From NCBI RefSeq assembly GCF_018324205.1, contig NZ_AP023356.1, positions 496,001-560,000 on the forward strand: DNA of 64,000 bases, in the 5' to 3' direction. A model generated the notes under the pieces. It ran no database searches and was not told the origin of the DNA. It worked only from the letters and a program-made list of their open reading frames with translations. Shown here piece by piece: positions 43,160-51,937 of the stretch (position 1 is its first letter; the number at the start of each line of letters is the position of its first letter). Source of the DNA: Actinoplanes ianthinogenes (GTDB lineage Bacteria > Actinomycetota > Actinomycetes > Mycobacteriales > Micromonosporaceae). Position numbers and translations under genes: made by a program.

Positions 43160-43954
43160 ATGGAAACCACCGATTACGCATTGGGCCGCACGGCCGAGGA
43201 ATACGAACGCGTCCGGGCGCAGGCCCGGCTCTGGGAGCCCGACACCGCTCGGCTGCTCGACCGTCTCGGCGTCGGCGCCGGGGCACGCTGCCTGGACGCC
43301 GGTTGCGGTCCGGGTGAGACGATGCGCCACCTGAAGGATCGGGTCGGCCCGCACGGCACGGTGACCGGGCTCGACCTGGACACCGGGATGGCGGCGGCCG
43401 CCGAGGCCTACACCGGCTGCCGGGTGCTGATCCACGACGTCACCAAGGACGAGCCGATCCCCGGCGGCCCTTACAACCTGGTCTACGCGCGGCTGCTGCT
43501 GTTCCACACGCCGGATCAGGAGGCGGCGCTGGCCCGGCTCTGGGCGGCGGTCGGGCCCGGCGGGCACCTGCTGGTGCAGGACTACGACCTGCGTACGGTC
43601 GGCGTGGTGCCCTCGCTCGACATCGCCGAGCGGATGAGCGGCGTGGTGACGCAGGCGTTCGGGGCGGCCGGGTGCGACGTGCGGGCCGGCAGCCGGTTGC
43701 CGTACCTGATGGCCCGGGCCGGGATCGGCGCGCCGGACGGCACCGACGTCGCCGGACGGCTCGTCCCGGCCGCGGCCGGCACCCCGATCCTGGAAAGCGT
43801 CTACCGCAGCCTGCTGCCGGTCGCCATCGCCAACGGCATCACCACCCCGGCCGAGTCGGAGCGCTCGATCGCGACGCTGCACGCCGAGACCGCTGCGCAC
43901 CCGGACCGGCACGTGCTGCTGCCGCTGCTCAACGGGGCCTGGAAGAAGAAATGA
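43160..43954 (+). CDS. class I SAM-dependent methyltransferase
   Basis: A 264-residue enzyme. The SAM-binding motif I is CLDAGCGPGETMRHL near residue 45, followed by the acidic loop GTVTGLDLDTGM, IHDVTKDEPIPGGPYNLVYA and the post-motif HLLVQDYDLRTVG. The substrate is unknown; the family methylates small molecules. The stop overlaps the start of the aminotransferase pseudogene by 4 bp, so the two once formed one operon, which suggests a small metabolic or tailoring unit now broken. Confidence 0.83.
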   Translation: METTDYALGRTAEEYERVRAQARLWEPDTARLLDRLGVGAGARCLDAGCGPGETMRHLKDRVGPHGTVTGLDLDTGMAAAAEAYTGCRVLIHDVTKDEPIPGGPYNLVYARLLLFHTPDQEAALARLWAAVGPGGHLLVQDYDLRTVGVVPSLDIAERMSGVVTQAFGAAGCDVRAGSRLPYLMARAGIGAPDGTDVAGRLVPAAAGTPILESVYRSLLPVAIANGITTPAESERSIATLHAETAAHPDRHVLLPLLNGAWKKK

Positions 43955-45002
43955 CCGACACTCTGGACGTCGAACGGGTCCGCGCGCACTTCGACTTCGC
44001 GCGGACCGGGCGGGTGGTCACCAACAACGCCGCCAGCACCCAGCCGCCGCGGGAGCTGGTCGAGCTGTACCGGGACCTGGTCCCCTGGTACGAGAACGTG
44101 CACCGGGGCCAGTCCGCCGCCTCCCTGTACACCACCGAGCTGTTCGAGACGGCGCACGACACCATCGCCGACTGGCTCGGCGCACCCGACCGGACCTGGC
44201 CGCGGTCCGCCGGGTCGCGGCCGGCAGCGGGTACCGCCAGCCGACCGGCGAGTGCCGGTCACTGCTGCTGGTCGACGCCGCGCAGCTGGTGCCGTCCGCG
44301 GCGGTCGACGTGCGGGCGCTCGGCGTGGACTTCCTGGCCTTCTCGTTCCACAAGCTGCTCGCGCCGTTCGGGTCCGGGGTCCTCTACGGCCGCGCCGACC
44401 TGCTCCAGGCGGCACTTCCTTTTCTGTACGGCGGGGACATGGTCGCCGAGGGTGGCGTCACCGCCGGGCACGTCACCTACAACCGGCTGCCGTGGAAGTA
44501 CGCGGCCGGCACCCCGAACGTCCTCGGCGTGATCGTCTCGGCCCAGGCGCTGCGGCTGCTGGCCGACCTGGTCGTCCCCGCGTCGCGCGGGTACTTCCGC
44601 AGCAACCGGCCGCTGCCGCGGAGCACGATCGAGGAGACGATGCGGCGGGTCGGGTCGCACACCCGCGACTTGACCGCGCGAGCGCTGGATGCCGTACGCC
44701 ACATCGACGGCCTGATCCTGCACGGCCCGGACCACGCGGCGGACCGTGCCCCGCTGATCGCCTTCAACCTGGTCGGGCGCAGCCCGGCGAGCGTGGCCGA
44801 GGCCCTGGACCGGCACGGCGTGGAGTCCCGGGCCGGCTGCCACTGCGCGACCCTGGCGCACCACGCGCTCGGCCTCGACCCGCCGGCCAGCTGCCGGCTG
44901 AGCTTCGCCGTCTACAACACCGTCGAGGACGTCGATCGCGCGACCGGCGCCCTGCACCGCGTCAGTCGAGCTGGACGCGGTCCATTAGCCCGGCTGCGGT
45001 GA
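43951..45002 (+). pseudogene. class V aminotransferase (cysteine-desulfurase-like), internally deleted and out of frame
   Basis: Two parts of one enzyme lie in different frames. The first (from ATG 43951) has VVTNNAASTQPPRELVELYR, VHRGQSAASLYTTELFETAH and IADWLGAPDRTW. The second resumes near 44190 with DLAAVRRVAAGSGYRQPTGE, then VDAAQLVPSAAVDVRALGVD, FLAFSFHKLLAPFGSGVLYG (the PLP Lys is in SFHK), and ends with the SRAGCHCATLAHHALGLDPP active-Cys region. The segment that should lie between (PLP-phosphate and cofactor-stacking region, about 100 residues) is missing. The protein cannot be made as an active enzyme unless the assembly is wrong here. Confidence 0.75.
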
Positions 45003-45684
45003 ACGCCTTGACCAGCGCGTCGTGGCCCTCGGTGAAGTGCGCCCAGCTGTTGAAGTGCACCAGCACGATCTGCTGGGCGCCGAGGATCCGGGCGGCCTCG
45101 GCGGCCTGCTCGCTGTCCAGGGTGAGCAGTGCGCCGTCGAACAGCCCGGTGCGCACCGCGCCCGCGAAGATCAGCGCGGTGCCGATCGGGCCGAACCGCT
45201 CGGCGATCTCCTCGACCCGCTCCAGCGACGCGTTGTCGCCGCTGACGTAAACCGGCTGCGATCCGTCGGCGGTCAGAACAAAACCGGTCACCTCGCCGGT
45301 GATCGGCTCGCAGCCCTCCGGGCCGTGCCGGGCCGGGACGGCGGTCACGGTCACCGCGCCCAGCGTGATCGACTCCCAGGGTGCCAGGCCGCGGGCGGTG
45401 CCGCCGAGCCGCTGCGCGCCGTCCGGGGTGGTCAGGGTGAGCGGCACGTCGGCGAGGAGGGCGCGGCCGGAGTCGTCCAGGTTGTCGGCGTGCTGGTCGT
45501 GCGAGAGCAGGACCGCGTCGATCGGCTGGTCGGGGCGGCCGGACGACGGCGCGAGCTTGGTCAGCTTGGTGCCGCTCGGGGAGACGTAGTCACCGGGCTC
45601 GTCGAATGTCGGGTCGGTGAGAAAGCGCAGGCCACCGTATTCGAAGAGCGCGGTCGGGCCACCGAACGTCTGCACAGTGATCAT
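44962..45684 (-). CDS. MBL-fold metallohydrolase (UlaG-like)
   Basis: A 240-residue metallo-beta-lactamase-fold protein. The metal motif reads LLSHDQHADNLDD, a variant of HxHxDH. Other parts are FLTDPTFDEPGDYVSPSG, VTAVPARHGPEGCEP, PVYVSGDNASLERVEEIAER and IVLVHFNSWAHFTEG. UlaG-type enzymes hydrolyse lactones or phosphodiesters; the substrate here is unknown. It is divergent from the CGNR-type regulator, whose likely operator covers its ribosome site (GAGG). Its 3' end overlaps the aminotransferase pseudogene by 41 bp in the convergent direction. Confidence 0.85.
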   Translation of the reverse strand: MITVQTFGGPTALFEYGGLRFLTDPTFDEPGDYVSPSGTKLTKLAPSSGRPDQPIDAVLLSHDQHADNLDDSGRALLADVPLTLTTPDGAQRLGGTARGLAPWESITLGAVTVTAVPARHGPEGCEPITGEVTGFVLTADGSQPVYVSGDNASLERVEEIAERFGPIGTALIFAGAVRTGLFDGALLTLDSEQAAEAARILGAQQIVLVHFNSWAHFTEGHDALVKAFTAAGLMDRVQLD

Positions 45685-45689
45685 GTCAA

Positions 45690-45762
45690 CCTCACGGATA
45701 GATGTGCTGTCATCCGTGAGGCTAGTTGTTTGTCACGGATAAGCGCAAGGCGTACCGTGAGG
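45690..45762. promoter_or_regulatory. operator with perfect 10-bp inverted repeat and extra half-sites
   Basis: CCTCACGGAT at 45690-45699 and ATCCGTGAGG at 45712-45721 form a perfect inverted repeat with a 12-bp gap. TCACGGAT recurs at 45733-45740, and CCGTGAGG recurs at 45755-45762 on the start codon of the regulator gene. Four related half-sites in the 72-bp gap between the divergent MBL-fold gene and CGNR-type regulator point to self-regulation and control of the MBL gene. Confidence 0.72.
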
Positions 45763-46326
45763 TTCGTGATCGACAGGGCACCCGGCGCGGACCTGCACCC
45801 CGGCCTCGACGTGGCCAACAGCCGCCTGGCCATCCCCGGGCAGCCGGCGCTCGACCTGCTGGAGAGCCCCGAGGCGGCCACCCGGTGGCTGATCGATCGC
45901 GGACTCGCTCCGGCCGACGCCGTGCTGCACGAGATCTGCGCGGAGCGGCTGCGGGACATGCGGGCGCGGATCCGGGAGCTGTTCGAGGCGCACGTGCGGC
46001 AGACCGCTCCCCCGCCGGCCGCGCTCGCCGCGATCAACGCGGCGATGACCCGGGTGCCGACCGCCGCCGAGCTGCGCTGGGATCCGGATCGAGGGCTGCA
46101 CCGGGCGACGCCACACCCGACCGATCAGGTGGTGGACCGGGCGCTCGGCGTGCTCGCGGCTGACGTGGCCGACCTGCTGACCAGCGCGGAGGCTTCCCGG
46201 CTGGCCGCCTGCGACTCGCCTCCGTGCGTGCGGTTCCTGCTGCGTGGCGGTCGGCGGCAGTGGTGCTCGGTGCGCTGCGGCGACCGGGCCCGGGCCGCGC
46301 GCGCCTACGCCCGGAAATCTCACTGA
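45757..46326 (+). CDS. CGNR zinc-finger/ABATE-type transcriptional regulator
   Basis: A 189-residue protein. The N-terminal ABATE-like region has LDVANSRLAIPGQPALDLLE and LIDRGLAPADAVLHEICAER. The C-terminal zinc finger is CDSPPCVRFLL then WCSVRCGDRARAARAYARKS, with four cysteines; the family motif CGNR reads CGDR here. These stress-response-like regulators bind DNA through the finger. GTG at 45757 has AAGG 6 bp upstream; GTG 45766 is an alternative. Inverted repeats in front of it are its probable binding sites. Confidence 0.8.
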   Translation: MRFVIDRAPGADLHPGLDVANSRLAIPGQPALDLLESPEAATRWLIDRGLAPADAVLHEICAERLRDMRARIRELFEAHVRQTAPPPAALAAINAAMTRVPTAAELRWDPDRGLHRATPHPTDQVVDRALGVLAADVADLLTSAEASRLAACDSPPCVRFLLRGGRRQWCSVRCGDRARAARAYARKSH

Positions 46327-46368
46327 CCGCTTGCGCCTCACGCGACGTCAGGCTGGATAGTCCTCGGT

Positions 46369-47487
46369 GTGGCAGAGCACCTGACCGTGGGCCGCGTCGC
46401 GGAGCTGACCGGCGTCAGCGTCCGCACCCTGCACCACTACGACGAGATCGGCCTCGTGCACCCGTCCGCCCGGACACCGGCCGGATACCGGGCCTACGCG
46501 GCGGCCGACGTGGAGCGGCTGCGGGAGGTGCTCGCCTATCGGCGGCTGGGCTTCGCGCTGCGCGAGATCGCGGACCTGGTCGACGACCCGGCCGTCGACG
46601 CGATCGGCCGGCTGCACCGGCTGCGCGGCCTGGTGCTGGACCGGCGCGACCGGGCGGCGGCCATGGTGACGGCCATCGACCGGGAACTTCAGGCCCGGGC
46701 AATGGGGATCGAGACGACACCGGAGGAGAAGCTCACGATGATCGGCGCGCAGCTCTACGACACCATCGGGTCCGCCTACCCGGCGACGCGGCGGACCGAG
46801 CCGCGGATCGCCGCGCGGGTCTGGGACGCGCTCGGCGACGCCCGGACGGTCCTCAACGTGGGGGCCGGCACCGGCAACTACGAGCCGGTCGACCGCGAGG
46901 TCACGGCGGTGGAACCATCGGCGGTGATGCGGGCCCAGCGCCCGGTCGGCGCGGCGCCGTGCGTGGCCGCAGGCGCGGAGCGGCTGCCGTTCGAGGACCA
47001 GTCGTTCGACGCCGCGATGGCGTTCAGCACCGTTCATCACTGGCACGATCCGATCGCCGGGCTGCGCGAGATGCGGCGGGTGGCCCGGCGGGTGGTGGTG
47101 TTCACCCACGACGCCAGCGAGGCCGGCTGGCTGCGCCGGTTCTGGCTCACCCGCGACTACCTGCCCGAGGCCGGCACGCTGGTCCGCGGGCGGCCACCGG
47201 TGGAGCGGCTGGCCGAGGAGATCGGGGCCCGGATCGAGCCGGTGCTGATTCCGTGGGACTGCGCCGACGGGTTCTTCGAGGCGTATTGGCGGCAGCCCGA
47301 GGCGTACCTGGAGGAACGGGTCCGCCGCGCGGTGTCGATCTGGACGCGGGTGGGGCCGGAGGCGGAGCGGCGGGCGGTGGCCGGGCTGCGCGACGACCTC
47401 GCCTCGGGGCGGTGGGCCGAGCGCAACCGTGAGCTGCTCGCCCTGGACGCGGCGGAGCTCGGCCTCCGCCTGCTGGTGGCGACCTAG
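46369..47487 (+). CDS. MerR-family regulator fused to a SAM-dependent methyltransferase
   Basis: A 372-residue fusion. Residues 1-75 are a MerR helix-turn-helix (LTVGRVAELTGVSVRTLHHY, DEIGLVHPSARTPAGYRAYA), and about 76-115 are the dimerisation helix (LHRLRGLVLDRRDRAAAMVT). From residue 123 a class I methyltransferase follows: IGAQLYDTIGSAYPATRRTE, LNVGAGTGNYEPVDREVTAV, AERLPFEDQSFDAAMAF, STVHHWHDP and ARRVVVFTHDASEAGW. The MerR part normally carries a small ligand-binding tail; here the enzyme takes its place. Its stop codon shares the palindrome CTAG (47484-47487) with the stop of the convergent Lrp gene. Confidence 0.88.
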   Translation: MAEHLTVGRVAELTGVSVRTLHHYDEIGLVHPSARTPAGYRAYAAADVERLREVLAYRRLGFALREIADLVDDPAVDAIGRLHRLRGLVLDRRDRAAAMVTAIDRELQARAMGIETTPEEKLTMIGAQLYDTIGSAYPATRRTEPRIAARVWDALGDARTVLNVGAGTGNYEPVDREVTAVEPSAVMRAQRPVGAAPCVAAGAERLPFEDQSFDAAMAFSTVHHWHDPIAGLREMRRVARRVVVFTHDASEAGWLRRFWLTRDYLPEAGTLVRGRPPVERLAEEIGARIEPVLIPWDCADGFFEAYWRQPEAYLEERVRRAVSIWTRVGPEAERRAVAGLRDDLASGRWAERNRELLALDAAELGLRLLVAT

Positions 47488-47924
47488 AGGCTGATCGGGC
47501 GCTCGAAGAAGGTCTCCAGGACGACCACGGTCTGGGTGCCGGTGACGCCGTCGATCGTGTAGATCTCGCGCAGGGTGGCCTGGAGTTGCTCGGTCGTCGC
47601 GGTGCGGATCTTCACGACCAGGGACGACGTGCCGGCGACCACGTGCGCCTCCTGGATCGCCGGGATGGCCAGCAGCGACTCCCTGGTCGGCGCGTCACCC
47701 ATCCAGGCGTTGGCGTCGATCATCACGTAGGCGGCCACCCCGCGGTCGACGGCGGCCGGATCGACCTCGATCGTCGTCCGGCGGATCACTCCGCGGTCAC
47801 GCAGTTTGCGGACCCGGTCGTGCGCCGACGCCGCGGACAGACCCACGGCGCGGCCGAGCTCCGCGTACGACCGCGTCGCGTCCTCCTGCAACTGCACCAC
47901 CAGCTGCCGATCGATCTCGTCCAT
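47484..47924 (-). CDS. Lrp/AsnC-family transcriptional regulator
   Basis: A 146-residue regulator. The helix-turn-helix is MDEIDRQLVVQLQEDATRSY with AELGRAVGLSAASAHDRVRK. The RAM ligand domain follows (VAAYVMIDANAWMGDAP, EAHVVAGTSSLVVKIRTATT). I prefer ATG 47924 (MDEIDRQL), where the family starts, over 47966. It is divergent from the SMP-30 gene, 61 bp away, and may control it; ligand is unknown but amino acids are usual. Confidence 0.88.
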   Translation of the reverse strand: MDEIDRQLVVQLQEDATRSYAELGRAVGLSAASAHDRVRKLRDRGVIRRTTIEVDPAAVDRGVAAYVMIDANAWMGDAPTRESLLAIPAIQEAHVVAGTSSLVVKIRTATTEQLQATLREIYTIDGVTGTQTVVVLETFFERPISL

Positions 47925-47973
47925 CCGTGCTCCTGATGACATTCGGCTATTCGAGATTCTGACCATATCAGGT

Positions 47974-47979
47974 TAGGCT
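47974..47979 (+). promoter_or_regulatory. possible -10 box of a leaderless SMP-30 transcript
   Basis: TAGGCT at 47974-47979 matches the actinobacterial TANNNT -10 pattern and ends 6 bp before the ATG at 47986, so transcription would start at the start codon. No clear -35 or ribosome site is present. Confidence 0.3.
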
Positions 47980-47985
47980 CCGGCC

Positions 47986-48879
47986 ATGATCACTACCGAA
48001 TTCGTGATGCTCGACGAACGGTTCCGCTACCTCGACGGCGACTTCGTGGTGGAGCGCCTGCACACCGGCGACCGCAAGACCGAGGGACCCGCCTACTTCC
48101 CGGCCGGGCGCTACCTGGTGTGGAGCGACATCCCGAACAACCGGCTGATGCGGTGGGACGAGACCACCGGCGCGGTCGGGGTCTTCCGGGCCGACTCCGG
48201 TCACGCCAACGGCAACACCGTCGACGCGCAGGGCCGCCTGGTCACGTGTGAGCAGGGGAACCGCCGGGTGACGCGTACCGAGCACGACGGGACGATCACC
48301 GTGCTCGCCGACGCGTACCGGGGCAAACGGCTCAACAGCCCGAACGACGTGGTGGTCCGCTCCGACGGCACGATCTGGTTCACCGACCCGGTCTACGGCA
48401 TCGCCAGCGACTACGAGGGGCACCGGGCCGAGAGCGAGTTCGGCGGTGACTGCTACGTGTTCCGGCTCGACCCGGCCACCGGCGACCTGCGGATCGTCGC
48501 CGACGACTTCTGCCGGCCCAACGGGCTCGCCTTCTCCCCCGACGAGCAGCGCCTCTACATCGCCGACACCCGGCAGGAGCCGAGCCACCTGCGGGTCTTC
48601 GACGTGCTCGCGGACGGCTCGCTGGGCGGCGGGGAGATCTTCGCGACCTGCGACTTCGGGCGGTTCGACGGGCTGCGCGCCGACTCCGAGGGGCGAATCT
48701 GGGCGGCGGCCTGGGACGGCGTGCACTGCTTCGCCCCGGACGGGACATTGATCGGTAAGCTGCTGGTGCCGGAGCCGGTCGCCAACCTGACGTTCGGTGG
48801 CCCGGCGCTCAACCACCTGTTCATCACCGCGGGGACCTCGGTGTACACCCTGCGGGTCACGTTCAACGGAGCCCGCTGA
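47986..48879 (+). CDS. SMP-30/gluconolactonase-like protein
   Basis: A 297-residue six-bladed propeller. Typical motifs are [60 protein letters not shown] (Asn and Asp metal ligands), [20 protein letters not shown] and [20 protein letters not shown]. The family hydrolyses sugar lactones using one divalent metal. The gene overlaps nadE by one base, so both are co-transcribed, although no metabolic link is evident. The divergent Lrp gene is a candidate regulator. Confidence 0.9.
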   Translation: MITTEFVMLDERFRYLDGDFVVERLHTGDRKTEGPAYFPAGRYLVWSDIPNNRLMRWDETTGAVGVFRADSGHANGNTVDAQGRLVTCEQGNRRVTRTEHDGTITVLADAYRGKRLNSPNDVVVRSDGTIWFTDPVYGIASDYEGHRAESEFGGDCYVFRLDPATGDLRIVADDFCRPNGLAFSPDEQRLYIADTRQEPSHLRVFDVLADGSLGGGEIFATCDFGRFDGLRADSEGRIWAAAWDGVHCFAPDGTLIGKLLVPEPVANLTFGGPALNHLFITAGTSVYTLRVTFNGAR

Positions 48880-49667
48880 TGATCGCGCAGGAACTGCACG
48901 TCGCCGCCGAGTTCGACGCCGCCCGGGAGATCGAGCGGCGGGTCGGCTTCCTGGCCGAGGCGCTGATCAGCACCGGCGCACGCAGCCTGGTCCTGGGGAT
49001 CAGCGGCGGCGTCGACTCGTCCACCGCCGGGCGGCTCTGCCAACTGGCCGCCGACCGGGTCCCCTCGGCGGAGTTCATCGCGATGCGCCTTCCGTACGGT
49101 GTTCAGCTCGACGAGTCCGACGCGCAGGCGGCCCTGGAGTTCATCCAGCCGGATCGGGTGCTGACGGTCGACGTACGGCCCGCCGCGGACGCGGCACTCC
49201 AGGCGCTCCTCGACGCGGGCCTGACCACCCGGGACGCGGCTGAGCAGGACTTCGTGCTGGGCAACATCAAGGCGCGGGAGCGGATGATCGCCCAGTACGC
49301 GGTGGCCTCGGCCACCCGCGGGCTGGTGGTGGGGACCGATCACGCGGCGGAGGCGGTCACCGGGTTCTTCACCAAGCACGGCGACGGGGCGGCGGATCTG
49401 GTGCCGCTGGAGGGCTTGACCAAGCGGCGGGTGCGGGCGGTGGCGGCGGCGCTGGGCGCGCCGGAGTCGCTGGTCAAGAAGATGCCGACCGCGGATCTGG
49501 AATCCCTCCGGCCCGGGATCGCCGACGAAGAGGTCCTAGGCTTTTCGTACGACCAGATCGACGACTTCCTGGAGGGCAAGCCGGTCCCGGCGGCCGTGGC
49601 AGCGGCCATCGAGAGCCGTTACCAGCAGACGGCGCACAAACGGGCTCTTCCCCGAGGCCCCCACTAA
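48879..49667 (+). CDS. nadE: NAD synthetase, ammonia-dependent
   Basis: A 262-residue enzyme making NAD from deamido-NAD, ATP and ammonia. The PP-loop ATP motif SGGVDSS lies at residues 42-48. Other family motifs are [75 protein letters not shown] and [20 protein letters not shown]. It lacks a glutaminase domain, so it uses free ammonia. It overlaps the SMP-30 gene by one base. Length fits the short bacterial form. Confidence 0.95.
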   Translation: MIAQELHVAAEFDAAREIERRVGFLAEALISTGARSLVLGISGGVDSSTAGRLCQLAADRVPSAEFIAMRLPYGVQLDESDAQAALEFIQPDRVLTVDVRPAADAALQALLDAGLTTRDAAEQDFVLGNIKARERMIAQYAVASATRGLVVGTDHAAEAVTGFFTKHGDGAADLVPLEGLTKRRVRAVAAALGAPESLVKKMPTADLESLRPGIADEEVLGFSYDQIDDFLEGKPVPAAVAAAIESRYQQTAHKRALPRGPH

Positions 49668-49739
49668 GCGCCCGGCCCGCCTGCACCTTTCCGCCCAGCC
49701 GCTCCCCCATTCCCCGCTCCTTGCCGTCCGGCCCACAAC

Positions 49740-50270
49740 CGCACCCGGCACGTCTCTGCCCAGCTCACACCGCACCCACCCTGCCGCTCAGCTCGCCGCG
49801 GTGTCCCGCACGTTCCCATCCAGCCCGCCACACGCCGTCCGCGCCGCCACCGCAGGCACCCCCGCACCCACCGGCACCGCAGACACCACCGTCCACTCCG
49901 CGCCCCCGGCCCACGCGCGTCCCCACCCACGGGCACCGCAGACACCACGGCCGCCCACTCCGCGCCTCACCCCACGCACCTCCCCACCCACCGGCATCTC
50001 AGACACCACCGCATCCCGGCACCGGAGACACCACGGCCCCCTGCGCGCGCTCACCCCACGCACCGCAGACACCACGCCGCCCACTGCGTGCCCTCACCCC
50101 ACGCACCTCGGATCCCAGACACCACGCCGCCCGGTCCGCGCCCCTCCGTCGGCTGGCGCATTGTCCGCGTCCTGCGCCTCCCTTCCCGGCTCGCACCGCA
50201 CGCACCTTGCCGCCCCAGCAAGCACCCGCCCCTGCCGCCGGAACCCCGCGTCTTCCGGCCCATCCCCAGG
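49740..50270. repeat. C-rich, G-poor intergenic region with degenerate repeats
   Basis: Between nadE and the next frame are about 840 bp with no convincing gene. The + strand is strongly C-rich and purine-poor. The decamer CAGACACCAC (or GAGACACCAC) recurs at 49880, 49939, 50000, 50025, 50066 and 50116, surrounded by CACCGCA, CCCACCC and CCACGGCC blocks at irregular spacing. Small open frames here are composition artefacts. From about 50430 to 50506 the base composition turns A/T-richer and looks like a promoter region. Confidence 0.6.
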
Positions 50271-50506
50271 CATGCCCGGCGACGAAGAGCCGCGAGCCAT
50301 CCGCACGGCTCGGTACGCATGCCAACGTGCCGCGGTCGCTCCCCATCACATCAACCACCTCGCCGGCCTCCCGGACCCGCGAATACCGCTGGTTACCAAA
50401 CCATCCCCAAGCCACACGGTCCTTTCTCGGCGGCAGTCGGATTTGCGGAAGATTGGTGTTGGAATTTCTTTGTTTTGGCATGATCAAATACTGACGTGGC
50501 GGACTG

Positions 50507-51937
50507 ATGGGCGGGGACAATGGATTCATGAGGCAGTTGTCGCTGTTCGGCCGGAAAGAAATCGCGCAGATGCGGGATCGGACCGCGTCGCGCAATTATT
50601 CACCTGTCAAGGATGAATTCCGTCGCGAGCAGCAGCGGCGCCGCGATTGGGGTCTGCGGTGCCGGCACGCCGAGAAGTTGCGACACCTCGCGGAGCGTCG
50701 CGCGCTCGCGTCCGCCACCGCAAATGATCCGGTCCAGCCCACGGACGCCGCGGTTCGACCACCGGCAATGCACTCTCTTACCCCGTCAGCGAGACCACGG
50801 CCGCTGCGGCAGACATCGCAAGCGGCGCCCCGGCCCGCACCGCAAGCCGCACCCGAGGCCCCACCCCAACCCGCGCCCCAGCCCTCACCGCAGGCCGCAC
50901 CCGAGGCCGCACCACAGGCCGCACCGCAGGCCACGCCCCGGCCCTCACCGCAGGCCGCACCCGAGGCCGCACCGCAGGCCGCGCCCCAGCCCGCACCGCA
51001 GGCCACGCCCCAGCCCGCACCGCAAGCCGCACCGCAGGCCGCACCGCAGACCGCACCGCAGGCCACGCCCCAGCCCCCACCGCAGACCGCACCCCAGGCC
51101 GCACCACAGGCCACGCCCCAATCCCCACCGCAGACCGCACCCCAGGCCGCACCGCAGACCGCACCCCAGCCCTCACCGCAGACCGCACCCCAGCCCTCAC
51201 CGCAGGCCGCACCCGAGGCCGCACCGCAGGCCACGCCCGAGGTCGCGCCGCAAGCCGCACCCGAGGCCGCGCCCCAGGCGATTCCGACACTCGCGCGGCG
51301 GGCCGTGTCCCAGGCGGCTCCCATACTCACGCTGCAGGCCACGCCACAAGCGGCACCGACACTCACGCCGCACGCCGCGCCCCAAGCGACTTCAAGCCCC
51401 ACGCCGGAGCCCACCCCACAAGTCGCAACCCCGACCGCGCCGCAGCCCGCACCGGACGCGGCACGCCACGTAGCTCCGAAGCTCACACCGCGACTCGCGC
51501 CCCAGTCCCCACCTCAACATCACACCGCCCTGAAAGACACCCCGGATCGCGATGCCTTGCGAGTATTGTCGGGCCAGGATGCATTTTCATCGAATGAGGT
51601 TTATCGCGGCAGTTCGGTGGTTGAGGCGGAACTCAATGTCACCCCGACCCAAAGGGCTAGCGGAAATCCCTGTCGAGCCGCCAGGGTCAAATCACATAAA
51701 CCTCAGATGATTTCATCGCCGGGCCACGACGAGCGAAACAATGCGTTCCCGATTGAAATCTTTTCAAGCAGGCAAAGATACGGGTTAGCGAGCCGCAAGG
51801 AAAGTCCAGCCGCGGGCACAGCCGGGTCCCGGGACGGCCGGAGCGGGAGCACGGCCGCAGCACACGCGCCGCCGGAGCGGGTGGAGGGATTCCGAGCACG
51901 GGCTCACGGTTCGGGAAGAGTGGCCGATGGGTGCAAT
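50507..51937 (+). other. Gln/Ala/Pro-repeat reading frame, in frame with the downstream kinase
   Basis: The frame is open from ATG 50507 (or 50528) into the kinase. It could be a 477-residue N-terminal extension or a separate region. Residues 1-80 (MRQLSLFGRKEIAQMRDRTA, basic helix after it) have partly biased codons. Residues about 105-310 are PQAAPEAAPQ-like repeats made from CCGCAGGCCGCACC-type DNA. From about 51540 to 51930 the third codon positions lose GC bias (about half G/C, against nearly all in true genes), so this stretch does not behave like coding DNA of this genome. No family is recognised. I keep it apart from the kinase and cannot exclude one giant protein. Confidence 0.4.

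Noticed and set aside
50596..51486. 296-residue minus-strand frame over the PQAAP repeats
   Set aside because: It is a mirror of a low-complexity repeat with no domain or ribosome site.
51785..51815. Possible structured RNA: AGGAAAGTCC as in RNase P
   Set aside because: Only this short word matches. The other conserved RNase P segments are absent nearby, and no known riboswitch pattern fits.
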